From the NCBI RefSeq assembly GCF_902459505.1, contig NC_047084.1:482586023-482650022 (forward strand): a stretch of 64,000 bases of DNA. The letters run 5' to 3'. The DNA comes from Geotrypetes seraphini. Taxonomy: Eukaryota; Chordata; Amphibia; Gymnophiona; Dermophiidae. Position numbers and translations under genes: made by a program. Positions 10,654 to 20,034 of the stretch are shown here, piece by piece. The notes under the pieces are model-generated. The model ran no database searches. It was given only the letters and a program-made list of their open reading frames with translations, and was not told the origin of the DNA. How positions within the stretch are numbered: the first letter of the stretch is position 1; each line of letters starts with the position of its first letter.

Positions 10654-11316
10654 TCAGTTTATGTCACCTGCGATGATATTATATGAAGGAGTAATTGAAT
10701 TATGTAGCACAAATTCGCAAAAGCCCTCTTCGGCTTTTGGCCAGCTTTTCGGTGGGATGTAGAATAAAATGAAAGAGAGGGATTCTTCTAGTTCCTTATT
10801 GTTAATTTTACAGGCTAATATTTCTAACTGATTGGTCATTTTGGAATCCAATAGTTCAAACTCAAATCCTTCCTGAAGAATAATTGCTAATCCTCCCCCT
10901 TTTCTTCCATCACGGTTTAGTGTAAGAATTTTAAAGTTATCTGTTAGGAGATCAATTATTATTGGATCTTCTTCAGACAATATCCATGTTTCCATTAGAA
11001 AAAGACAGGCTATTTGCTTGCTGATGATCCAATCTTTAATTAAAAAAGCTTTATTCCTGATAGATCTAGTGTTAAGATATGCACAGGGAATAGAAGCGGA
11101 TGTGATAGTTTTCGTAGATATAGTGGTTCTGATGGGTTTTACTTCCCTTGTCTTTTTTTTAAGGGTACGTTGATGTCTTCCTTTATTTGAAATAACATTA
11201 ATCTGATTTGCCCTATCTTCCTGTAGGTTAATTATGTGCCTGATAGGCAAATCAGGATAATGGACTGAATGTAACTGTGGATAGAGTGAATTAACATCCT
11301 TGATGTTAATTAACAT
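10654..11316 (-). pseudogene. L2-like AP endonuclease domain
   Basis: The 220-codon frame holds CAYLNTRSIRNKAFLIKDW, METWI, RKGGGLAIIL and IIAGDIN, the ordered motifs of the apurinic-type endonuclease of L2 and CR1 LINEs (N, ETW, GGG and the GD-N core). It ends just after AGDIN, where the frame is lost before the usual SDH end of the domain. The preceding residues rich in K and T are a linker. Confidence 0.85.
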
Positions 11317-11824
11317 CCTTGATGATTAAGTAGATCACTAAGATCCATAGGAAATTCATGTTTGCAGGGTAATATGTCTCCTTCCTGTCGCAATAGCTAT
11401 ATTGGTTTCACCTACTCCTCCCAATTTCTAGGTTGCTTATTTGATAACAATCTGATAGTTCAACTCTTAGGTGTAGCAAGTACCTGATGGTAATGAATTG
11501 TGTTGGGGGGGGGGGGGGTTAGCTCTCAGCCTAAATCGCACATGCATCTAACACATGCGTCTAACAGTCATACATGCGTCTAACAATCTAGCAGGTAAAG
11601 TGCAGAGTGCTAAAATCTTAGCTTAATTTCACAACCCAATTCACAGGTCATTGCATTGGAGTGCACTGAGCAGTCTAGCAAGTAAAGTGCTAAGTGCAGA
11701 AAACCTGAATTACACAAGCATTTTACAAACTAGCAGGTAAAGTGCGGAGTGCAGATAGCCTTAGCTTATTTCTCGCCCTACTCACAGTTCAGTGAAGTGA
11801 TTGGAATCTTGAGTAATGTCTCTT

Positions 11825-12420
11825 CTATGAAGAAACAGTTGCCATGATTTTGCCTGCAGATTTTTCTGTCTTTAACTTTTTTAGGGTGGGAGATGACTTG
11901 TGCTTCCACTGCATTGACTCCATTTTGGACTCAGGATCTCTGTGATAGACCCAAGTCTCATCTCCGGTCACCAAATGATGAAAAAAGTTCACTTGATCTT
12001 CAAGGAGCATCTCTAAGTTCTGACAGCACTGGAGCCTCGTGGCCTTCTGACATGGCATCAGCATTCTTGGAACCCATCTTACGTTAACCTTGGACATGCC
12101 CAACTTTTCATGAATTATTTTTCAAACTGTACCTGCCGAGATGCCCATTTCTTCAGCTATATGGGGAACCTTAATTCGTCTGTCTGACAAAATTAAATCC
12201 TCAGCTTTCTTGCACATTTCTGTGGAAGTTACTTCCACAGACCATCCAGTGTGAGGGTCATTTTTAATGGACTCTCTACCCCACTTAAACTGCTTGTTCT
12301 AAAATTTTACTTTGTAGGATAATGGGACAGATTCACCATAAACTGCATTCATGGATTTCCTTTGGCTTTTTTCCATTTTTTGTGAGAAATTTTTATCAAT
12401 GAACGGTGCTCCAAATCTAG
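11825..12420 (-). pseudogene. mariner transposase, N-terminal and first catalytic part
   Basis: The frame 11825-12103 reads MGMSKVNVRWVPRMLMP, then LVTGDETWVYHRDPESK and QWKHKSSPTLKKLKTEKSAG and KIMATVSS, the mariner linker and first catalytic-aspartate block. Upstream to about 12420, in shifted frames, IAEEMGISAGT and KIIHEKLGM of the helix-turn-helix region can be read. The gene breaks off at ATVSS where the L2-like LINE was inserted. Confidence 0.85.
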
Positions 12421-12556
12421 CAGTTTCTTACTTGATTTGTATAAGGACTCTCCTGACATCTTGTCCCTTGGAATGTTAGACTCGCACTGAGCTGCAACTG
12501 TGTATGAGTAACCTTGAGGAGGTTTTTTTATGCCATTGATTTAAATGTACCCCAAC

Positions 12557-13080
12557 TAGCCTCCACTTATTTACAACTTTAGCCGTTGGTTCAGTGGAGG
12601 GGGGGGGGGATCTAAGGCTTTTTCCTACCTCGTGGTAATTTTCACGGTAAAAGCTTTTTTAAGGTGCTCATCTAGAGGTGTCCATCTTTAGTTCCAATTC
12701 CAGTGAAGATAATAAAATAAGTATTTTCTCAATAGCTCCGTTGGTTTTTCATGTTTTATATGTTTACTGTGCTGTGAACTTGGTTGAGAGTGTAGTTAGA
12801 TAACCTTGAGGCATGTCACAACATGTCTCAACAGCTGATTCAACGCACTTGCTACTTTCTTTCATACTCAGGCAGAAAAATTATTGAATTAATGTTAAGA
12901 GGTTTTCAATAAATGCATTACTTAAGACAAACAAAGAACAAAGTTAAAGGTTTACCAAACTGGTCTCCAAGGGTCGCCCGGACTCCCAAGCAAGCTGCTG
13001 CTTGTTCCCGTTTTTCCTGTATTGTATCTTAACTGAAAGCTCCAAACTTGACCTCTGTCCCTCCTTTCTGCCGTTTGTCA
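12557..13080. other. No recognised feature
   Basis: Host or unrecognised repeat sequence between the mariner edge and a LINE/SINE tail. A G-run lies at 12599-12609. I see no gene or RNA signal. Confidence 0.4.
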
Positions 13081-13200
13081 TTATTTATTTACTTGGTTCA
13101 ATTTATATCCCATCCTCCCAAATGAGCTCAAAACGGGTTACAGGATTAACATACATAATACAACTGGATTATTAATTTACATATATGCAGTAACTTTAGG
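13081..13200 (-). mobile_element. SINE or LINE 3' tail fragment
   Basis: The antisense reads AACCCGTTTTGAGCTCATTT then GGGAGGATGGGATATAAATT, the same tail as the SINE at 4283-4513. The head and body are missing, so it may come from the SINE or from its partner LINE. Confidence 0.55.
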
Positions 13201-14027
13201 TCATCTTGGGTTGACATATACAGAGAGACAAGTTTAGCATACAATAATGTCTGTGTTTAGCACTGATTTTTCACGTTCAGCTTTCTTCCATTTTTTTGCC
13301 TCCTTCTCAAATCTATCAAGTATTCCATCTTTCTTCCCCTCCATCCATGTGCAGCCTTCCTCCCCCTTCCCTTCATGTGCAAAATTTCATGTGCAGTGTC
13401 CTTCCTTCTCTGGGGTACTGTTTCTCTATTACTAATTATTCCTATCATAGCTGTCTCCTATTCACGTCTAGAAGCCCTTCAGACTCTGAGAGTAAGGGAT
13501 TTAAAAAAAAATACACTTATTTATTCCAACTCCAGACCCAGTGCCTGGGAAGAATCCAAAGCTCTACCCGGTACTGTGCTTGGGTTCCAACTGCCAAAAT
13601 CTCTGTCAAAATCTACTCCAGCCCATCTACACCCTCCCAGCCATTGAAGCCCTCTCTGGCCCATCCTCCCCCAAACGGCCATATACAGATACAGACTGTG
13701 CAAGTCTGCCCAGAACTGGCTTTAGTTCAATATTTAATAGGAAGAAATGCACTGCAGTGGTGGGGAGGAGAAAAAGAATGCACTTTGTGTGGTTTAATTT
13801 TGTGGTTACCATTGTGTATTATTAATAAGATTATATTGTGTGTATATGAAAAATTAGTGGAAGAAATGGCATTTACAATTAGTACTATTATTATGGGGGC
13901 GGGGTCTAGGGCGGAGCTTTCTGCCCCCCCAAACAAAAAAGGTTCCGCTGCCTATGCGCCATAGAATTATAGGAAAGCACACAGAAGATATAATCACACA
14001 ATCTATATAACAATAATAATAGTCATA
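13201..14027. other. C-rich sequence, no recognised gene
   Basis: Long overlapping frames occur on both strands (up to 222 codons at 13296-13964), but their translations are low in information and rich in P, S and L and match no family known to me. The segment ends near 13950 with GTTCCGCTGCCTATGCGCC, which looks like a MITE terminus, so part of it may be an unassigned transposon. Confidence 0.35.
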
Positions 14028-14330
14028 ATTAATCTGTGTTTGAGAAGTGCCTGAAAATTTCTGAATATGATCTACCAGAAAAGAGTCTAAACCAAAGGCT
14101 AACTGAAAAAAAAGAATCTTTAGTAGTGCCTTAAAGGCCTTGAAATTTGCTTCAGAACAAATATGCCTTGAAAGATGATTCCAAAGATTAGGAGCTATAT
14201 AGAAAAATGCTTTGCTGCATGTCCAAGAACACAGCTTCGTTGTAAATGCAAACAGTCCCCAGCACACTTCTGGGAAATTGCAGATAGATTTTTCTCTCAC
14301 ATAAACAAAACAGGGACTAAACACGGTACT
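14028..14330 (-). mobile_element. L2-like LINE C-terminal fragment
   Basis: The minus-strand frame contains FFYIAPNLWNHLSRHI and FKAFKALLKILFF, resembling the end of L2-like LINE proteins (pattern APxLWNxLP then FKxLLKTxLF). It is one diverged piece with no preserved tail. The following 230 bases contain GTTTCGCAAACAATGCATC, unassigned. Confidence 0.5.
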
Positions 14331-14559
14331 TAACTTGCAGAGAAATCTTCATCTGTCATCCTCTTAGCACGAGTCTCTCCAATCACACTTCAACAAAACA
14401 GTCGCAAAACCCCATGGGAGTGTACCATGTTTCGCAAACAATGCATCATCAGGGGAAATGACGAGAGAATCAAAACTTGCGGCTGCTCCAAAATGGCACC
14501 TCACCTGGACTAGACGCTAGACAGTCCTCGTGCCTCTCTGGAAGTGAGTGGTGTAATAA

Positions 14560-14844
14560 CAGTGGTCTCAAACCCTTTGCAGGGCCACATTTTGGAATTG
14601 TCGGTACTTGGAGGGCCTCAGAAAAAATAGTTAATGTCTTATTAAAGAAATGACAATTTTGCATGAGGTAAAACTCTTTATAGTTTCTAAATCTTTCCTT
14701 TTGGCTAAGTGTTAATAATAATATTGTAATTTATAGCTAAAGAGACATATGATCAAGAAACTGTTTTATTTTACTTTTGTGATTATGATAAACATACTGA
14801 GGGCCTCAAGATAGTACTTACGGGCCACAAGTTTGAGACCACTG
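14560..14844 (+). mobile_element. hAT MITE, CAGTGGTCTCAAA family, unfilled copy
   Basis: Starts CAGTGGTCTCAAACCC and ends GTTTGAGACCACTG. The flanks TGTAATAA and TGTTATAG agree at six of eight bases. The interior GTTAATGTCTTATTAAAG then AAATGACAATTTTGCATGA is the continuous version of the site where a Helitron sits in the copy at 33380-34968. Other copies are at 59366-59655 and 61953-62801. Confidence 0.82.
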
Positions 14845-15118
14845 TGTTATAGTGTATAAGGTGAATGATATTTTCCCACTCTGACCCCGTGTAAATTTCT
14901 GTGTACTCAGGCAATATTCCACTCTAACTACTACACTTATGGTGGATTATGTAAGTCTTTCAAAATCCACCCTAATCCCACTGTACCTACATATTGGTGA
15001 CACCTGCAGACATAAGGGCTATTAGTGTGGTGTACAATTGGGTCCAATGGTGAAACGAAGGTGAGAGGCGAACGGAGTGGTAGCGCCCCTCCCCTGCCCT
15101 TGTCTTCGACACCCCCCC

Positions 15119-15420
15119 GCTCCTTCCCCAATTCCACCTGCTGTGCATGTTCGCCCCCCACTCCTTCCCCGATCCCACCTTCTGTGCATGTCCTCCCCCC
15201 CACTACTTCCCCGATCCCACCTGCTGTGCGTGTCCTCCCCCCACTCCTTCTCCGATCCCACCTGCTGTGCATGTCCTCCCCCCACTCCTTCCCCAATCCC
15301 ACCTGCTGTGCGAATCCTCCCCCTGAGCGTGTCCTCCCCAACCGCTCCTTCCCCAATCCCACCTGCTGTGCATGCCCTCCCCCCACTTCTTCCCCGATCC
15401 CGCCTGCCACGCACACCTCC
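15119..15420 (+). repeat. C-rich minisatellite, about 41-bp unit
   Basis: About seven units of the pattern CTTCCCCGATCCCACC followed by TGCTGTGCATGTCC and a C-run. Units differ by a few bases; one has an extra half unit around 15310-15340. The repeat length is not a multiple of three, so it gives proline- or glycine-rich frames on both strands that are not genes. Confidence 0.85.
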
Positions 15421-15433
15421 CCCCTTCCCCCTA

Positions 15434-15600
15434 GTTGAAGTTTATGCTCGCAGCGGTGAACAACATGCTCCTCGCAACCCCGTCGGCTCTTCCTCTGACA
15501 TCACTTCCTATGTGCGGTTCTCGAAAGTGATGTCAGCGGGTGAGCTGACGGGGTCATGAAGAGCATGTTGTTGACCACTGCGAACAACAACTTCAAGTAG
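15434..15600. repeat. Imperfect palindrome inside copy B
   Basis: GTTGAAGTTTATGCTCGCAG at the left faces TGCGAACAACAACTTCAAG at the right, and AACAACATGCTC faces GAGCATGTTGTT. The central part has GACATCACTTCC-type sequence also found in other foldbacks here (31690, 49330). It is probably the core of a MITE fused to the minisatellite. Confidence 0.65.
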
Positions 15601-16026
15601 AGGTATGGGGAAAGGGAAAGGGGGCGCGCATGGAGGGGAGGAATGGTTGAGTCCAGTAGGTTTTTGGTGGGATTTGGAGGACTTGCCATACACTATAAGG
15701 GGCTTATGGAGAGATGTGCACCTAGGTCTTTTTATGTGAACTTCACTGCAGTGCTCCCTAAGGTGCTCCACTGCTCTGCTGCGTTGTCTGTGTGGCCAGT
15801 CCACTAAAACTCCTAGGCCCCTCCAACATCCCAATGGCTTGTTTTGTGCATTTTTCTTTAGGACCTGATTGTTGTTTTTTTTTTTTGAAAATGGTTCAAA
15901 AAGACAAGACATACAGCTTTGAAATGGCCATTTTCAAAACAAAAAGAGGTGTGTCCGTTTTGAAAACGGTCTTGTTCTCTACTAGATTTTTGTGTGTCTT
16001 CCACAAAATGTCAAAACTCAGAGTTG

Positions 16027-16475
16027 GACAAACGTATAACCAGGACTTATATGAATAATTGTTCCCAAAACCTCTTAATGAATGTACTCTCGAGCTCTCA
16101 GAGACCTGCTCTGTTCAATTCACAATTGTTTTGAAACAGTGTATGCAGGTATATGGTATCTTTCATCGAGCTCCAAGTGGCATTCAAAACTGTTTTAAAG
16201 TGCTAATGCTTTGTGCAAAAGATTAATATAAAGTGCTAATCTTATAATGTAAACTTAAACTGGAAGCCCAGCACTTCTCTTGTTATTCATTGCCAGTGCC
16301 GGTGCTTCCGTCAGATATCAGTAGCTTCTTATGGATTAACGCAGGTCTCTGAGAGCTCGAGAGTACATTCATTAAGAGGTTTTGGGAACAATTATTCATA
16401 TAAGTCCTGGTTATACGTTTGTCTTTGGAGTACAAAGGACTTAGTCCATTGTGACACATTCAGTGTTGTTCACTA
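16027..16475. mobile_element. Unclassified foldback element with 15-bp target duplication
   Basis: A perfect or almost perfect inverted repeat of about 80 bp (about 16027-16107 against 16341-16422; outer end GACAAACGTATAACCAGG) surrounds a unique centre. A 53-bp non-repeated tail follows on the right (TTTGGAGTACAAAGG and so on). The flanks are a perfect 15-bp duplication CAAAACTCAGAGTTG (16012-16026 and 16476-16490). Common DNA transposons make shorter duplications. No coding capacity. Confidence 0.75.
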
Positions 16476-16792
16476 CAAAACTCAGAGTTGAACATCATAT
16501 TGAAAATGCCCCTCTTTTGGCATTTGTGTACGTGGTTATTTGTAAAGAACAACATTTTTTTTTTTTTCAGAAGCTATTTCCGTAGGTAAATAGACTATTT
16601 CAAAAAATGATCACCCTCCTTGTGTGTAAAGTATGCATTGGCTAGTTCCCCTCTCCCCACAAGGCTGTGGCTCTAAGTGACCATCTGGACTGCCTTGTGG
16701 TTAAGCCAGCCTTGCCTGAAGCACTCTAGTGATCACCTTTGGTTCCCCAGAGTAACCTCCATTTACCATCACCTTCTCTTGTCTATCACTAA

Positions 16793-16912
16793 GGGCTCCT
16801 TTTACAAAGCCATGGTAGCGATTCCCCTGCGGCAAATGCACCTAAGCCCATTCCATTCCTAGGAGCTTTGGTGCATTTGCTGTGGGATAATCATTACCAC
16901 TTTTAAGGGCCC
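16793..16912. mobile_element. PIF/Harbinger-like MITE, short copy
   Basis: Begins GGGCTCCTTTTACAAAG, ends ACTTTTAAGGGCCC, flanked by TAA on both sides (16790-16792 and 16913-16915). The arms share GCATTTGC-type words (CGGCAAATGCACC against GGTGCATTTGCTG). Confidence 0.75.
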
Positions 16913-17306
16913 TAAGTTGATATCTATTTCAGTCCACCATCTTGGAAATCACTCTAAGGCTGCTTAGTATACTGTATTTATGAGCCTCTTGTGCAGGCCA
17001 GTATCAAAAGCTTGTGCACCATTAAGTTTTTTAAATGTTAAATACATGTGCGCAAAACTGAATATAAAGAAAATGGTTAGTAAATCCTTGCACTAGAATT
17101 TTTGAAGATGGAGTGGGGTAAGTTGAATTTGCATTTGAGAATGAACCTTCTAACTGTGGTCACTTTAGATCGCAGGGTATTTACACGCTGGTAATTTGAC
17201 ATTAAATTTGACTTATTTTAAACTGGCAGAATACGGGGCATCGCTCAAGTAAATTATAGCAAAAGTTATGATAAATAAATTATGTCAAATTACAATAATA
17301 CAGTAT

Positions 17307-17400
17307 GGGCTCCTTTTATCGAGCGACGGTAGAACCTTTTACCTCAGGCCAGTAAGGTAAATGCTGAGCATTTACCTCGCCGGCCCGCAGTAAAAGGCTC
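17307..17400. mobile_element. PIF/Harbinger-like MITE, 94 bp
   Basis: Begins GGGCTCCTTTTATCGAG and ends GCAGTAAAAGGCTC with TAT on both sides (17304-17306 and 17401-17403). The centre GTAAATGCTGAGCATTTAC is a perfect small palindrome. Confidence 0.65.
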
Positions 17401-17756
17401 TATATATTCTTTTGGAAATACTTTCTAATTATTTGGAAATCTTTTTGAACAAACAAACCTTTAAAATATTTATAAGAAACGTTCATTTGTATTATTATCT
17501 ATTCCCTGCTCAGGTGGAGAAAAGCACCTCCCTCTACCTGTAGCTGAAAACAGAATGCGTGAAGCTGCTGTGCAAAGCTAATTTTTTATTTTTTAAGCAT
17601 TTTGCCTATGAAGCGAAACAGAAAGCTAATTTATAAACCCACGCTAAACTGCTTCCAACAACATTTACTGTGAAGCTTTTTTATGCTGACTTCCTGTGTG
17701 CATGACTTTTCAAAGTAAACATGCTGCTGTTGTTTCCCTGCCAGACACCTTGAGAG

Positions 17757-18122
17757 TAGAGAATGGCACGGGGACAAATTTTTTTTTCCCCATCCCCATG
17801 GGAACTCCTTTTCCCGTCCCAATGAGTTCTTTTCCTGTCCCTGCTCCATTCCTGCAAGCTCTGTCCTCACCTACACAAGCCTCAAACAGTAGCAAGTCAA
17901 ATGCGCGCATGACAAAAGCGAGCAGACAGTTGTGTGAAGATAACTGAGCGCAAGACAATTGAGCCTCAAACACTTGAAAATCATAAGTGTTCGAGGCTTG
18001 TGTGGTTAAGGCAGAGCTTACAAGAATGGGACAGGGACAGCGACGAAACTCGCGGGGAGACGGGACAGGAAAATTGGGTTCCTGCGGGGACGGGGAAAAA
18101 TTTGTCCTCTTGTCACTCTCTA
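17757..18122 (+). mobile_element. Non-autonomous hAT element, TAGAGAATGGCACGGGG family, 366 bp
   Basis: Starts TAGAGAATGGCACGGGG and ends TGTCACTCTCTA. The flanks CTTGAGAG and CTTCAGAG match at seven of eight bases. It shares its left 150 bases (CCCCATCCCC, CCTGTCCCTG, ACAAGCCTC) with the 905-bp element at 3236-4140 but lacks the block found there. Confidence 0.85.
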
Positions 18123-18587
18123 CTTCAGAGCCCTCTGCTTTCCATCCTAAAATGTGAACAGCAATACAGAAAATAAAATCAAAACACTAATGGATGCTTG
18201 AGTTTATCTTCTTAATGAATTGCCTAAGAGCTACGGCATCTTGAGAGTGACCCTTGGAGGGGCGAAACTTTATGCCTCATCCACCCCTCTAGGCCTCCCT
18301 GCTCTCTCTCCTCCCTACCCACCTCTACTACTGTACATTTAAGCACCCGCGCTTACCTCAGCAATCCAAGTGGCCTCGGTGTGTATGCCAGTGGCGTAGC
18401 CATGGAAGGCCTTGGGGGCCTGGGCTCTCCACTTTGGGCTCAGGCCACTCGCCAAACTTGTAACACCCGTTAAATGGCTGGTGGGGATGCCAGTGAAAAA
18501 AAGTTCACAACCAAGTCGTCCCCCCTCCTCCTCTCACTGCTAAGTTAGAGCCTAATATCAATTAACCATGATTTGTATTATTTTTTT
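18123..18587. other. Mostly unassigned; edge of a CAGTGGCGTAG element
   Basis: A terminus CAGTGGCGTAGCCATGG stands at 18391 and the next 130 bases look like the inside of the CAGTGGCGTA hAT family (complete copies at 29033 and 47564). No right end is seen. The rest is unassigned. Confidence 0.4.
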
Positions 18588-19299
18588 CCAATGTGACCTG
18601 CTTTGCATTTGCTCACATTAAATTTCTTCTGCCTTTTGGATGCCCAGTCTTCCAATTTCCTAAGGTCTTCCTACAATTTTTCAGAGTCTGCATGCATTTT
18701 AAGAACTTTGAATAGTTTTGTGTCATCAGCAACAGTGGAGGGGCATTTTCGATACGACGTCCACGTCTAATTGTGGATGTTTTACGAAAAACATCCAAAA
18801 ATCCAGCATCAAACAGGGCCATTTTTGAACCACAAAAACGTCCATCTTTTCGATTCGAAAATTGCCCTATTTTAGATGTTTTTCTGCTCAGTGCATTTTT
18901 CTTTAAAGGCCATTTTCAAATTAAAAAAAAAACAACATCCAAAGGGGAAAACACATGTAAACAAAACATTGAGACGTCTGGGGGCCAGTGGTCTTATGAG
19001 ATTGGCCACACGGACATCCCAGCAGAGCAGTGGAGCAGCCTAGAGGGCACTGCAGTGAACTACGCATAAAAGGTTCCAGGTACACATCACATCATAACCC
19101 CCCTTAAGTTGAATGATGAGCCCTCCAGAAATAGCAAAATATATACTATACACCACTACGATAGTCCTTATGCCTGTAAGTGTCTCCTGTATGTGGGTTC
19201 AGTAGGAATATTTTGGTTTTGGGGGTATTCACACCATCCACCACAAGTATAATAGTGGGGATATGGGCCTGGCTCCCCGTTCTCTACAGTCCACTGCAC

Positions 19300-19635
19300 T
19301 AGGGTTACCAGATTTTACATGAGTAAAATCTGGACCCCTAGACACGCTACAGGCCTGCCCAGTTCCACCCAGCCCCGCTACACCCCAGCTCCGCCCCTGC
19401 TGCCTGTTCATTGGGCGGAAAGGCATCCGCCCAATGAACACAACACCATCAGGCGCTCGTGTGCGTGCGCATGATGTCACTGCGTTGCATCCACGCATGC
19501 GCAGATGCCCCCTCCCGACGTGATTTCTTTTCAAAACCTGGACAAAATGCCGGGTTTTGAAAAGCCATCCAGACCCCCGGACATGTCCTCAAAAGGAGGA
19601 CAACTCCGGGGAAATCCGGACGTCTGGTAACCCTA
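19300..19635. mobile_element. hAT-like MITE (TAGGGTTACCAGA), 336 bp
   Basis: Starts TAGGGTTACCAGATTTTAC and ends TCTGGTAACCCTA. The flanks CACTGCAC and CACTGCAT match at seven of eight bases. An internal palindrome TTCATTGGGCGGA against TCCGCCCAATGAA lies near 19420. It is inserted in copy A. Confidence 0.85.
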
Positions 19636-19865
19636 CACTGCATCGACCACAAGGCTACTCCAGAGGCCTGCTTATCGCTCAAAGAGGAATACCCATTATA
19701 TCTGCAGCTGTCATAGAGCCTAGTTTGTACCCTCACTTTTACCTTTTAGAGTTGTAGGAGGGGGGTCAGTGTCCACTGGGGGATATGGGGGGGGGATCAT
19801 GCTTTTATCCCTCCCGTGATCATCTGGTCAGTTTGGGCACCTTTTACTTTTGTTTTGGGCACTTG

Positions 19866-20034
19866 GGGCTCCTTTTACTAAGCCGTGCTAGCGATTTTAG
19901 TGTTCGCTTAGCGCATGCTGCATTGCCGCACACGCTAGACGCTAACACCAGCATTGAGCTGGCGGTAGTTCTCGGTGCGTAGCGCGGGGTTAGCGTGCGC
20001 TAAAAACGCTAGCATACCTTAGTAGAAGGAGCCT
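19866..20034. mobile_element. PIF/Harbinger-like MITE inside copy A
   Basis: Begins GGGCTCCTTTTACTAAGCC, ends CCTTAGTAGAAGGAGCCT, flanked by TTG (19863-19865 and 20035-20037). Arms contain GCGCACGCTAG-type words. It shows that copy A was a target of later insertions. Confidence 0.7.

Larger units (their letters stand above)
7148..11830 (-). mobile_element. Near full-length L2-like LINE inside the mariner
   Basis: On the minus strand the order is: a 5' untranslated part with loose tandem repeats (about 11340-11830, words like CTAGCAGGTAAAGTGC), an endonuclease (about 11316-10650), a linker, a reverse transcriptase with YADD, a C-terminal region, then a 3' tail ending in AATAATAT units at 7150-7172. 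It interrupts the mariner transposase and is itself interrupted by a CR1 at 7704-8702. Without the CR1 it is about 3.7 kb. At least five frame breaks separate the pieces. Confidence 0.85.
6658..12556 (-). mobile_element. mariner transposon split by an L2-like LINE
   Basis: Two pieces of one mariner lie at 6658-7147 and about 11831-12556, together about 1.2 kb, the usual size of a mariner. TA dinucleotides stand at both edges (6656-6657 and 12557-12558). The ends (TGAGGGGAGTTCAATCA and, inverted, GTTGGGGTACATTTAAATCA) are alike but diverged. The transposase pieces carry GDETWV and YSPDLALSD, the first and last catalytic-aspartate regions of mariner. Stops and frameshifts are many and the element is dead. 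Confidence 0.85.
14930..16518 (-). mobile_element. Long non-autonomous DNA transposon, GAGGGGCATTTTC family, copy B
   Basis: Read on the minus strand it starts GAGGGGCATTTTCAATATGA and then follows copy A (18738-20304) block by block: GCCATTTT, GGCCACAC, CAGCAGAGCAGTGGAGCA and ACTGCAGTGAA, then CACCACAAGT-type sequence. Its far end is missing. It contains a foldback at 16027-16475 and a C-rich minisatellite with a palindrome at 15119-15600, absent from copy A. No transposase is seen. Confidence 0.7.
16519..17748. other. No recognised gene; two small MITEs inside
   Basis: Apart from the Harbinger-like MITEs at 16793-16912 and 17307-17400 I see nothing assignable. The sequence is AT-rich with no long frame. 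Confidence 0.4.

Noticed and set aside
11505-11518. G-run as a possible G-quadruplex or origin signal
   Set aside because: Isolated homopolymer in the 5' region of a LINE; similar runs occur in many MITEs here and carry no further signal.
13296-13964. 222-codon frame and overlapping frames on both strands
   Set aside because: No known domain, biased composition, and it ends in a probable MITE terminus.
15119-15420. Regularly spaced repeats that could suggest a CRISPR array
   Set aside because: There are no unique spacers; units are contiguous and imperfect. A vertebrate context also excludes it.
15022-15559. Several proline- and glycine-rich frames of 130-160 codons on both strands
   Set aside because: They are translations of the 41-bp minisatellite; the unit is not a multiple of three and every frame gives a periodic peptide.
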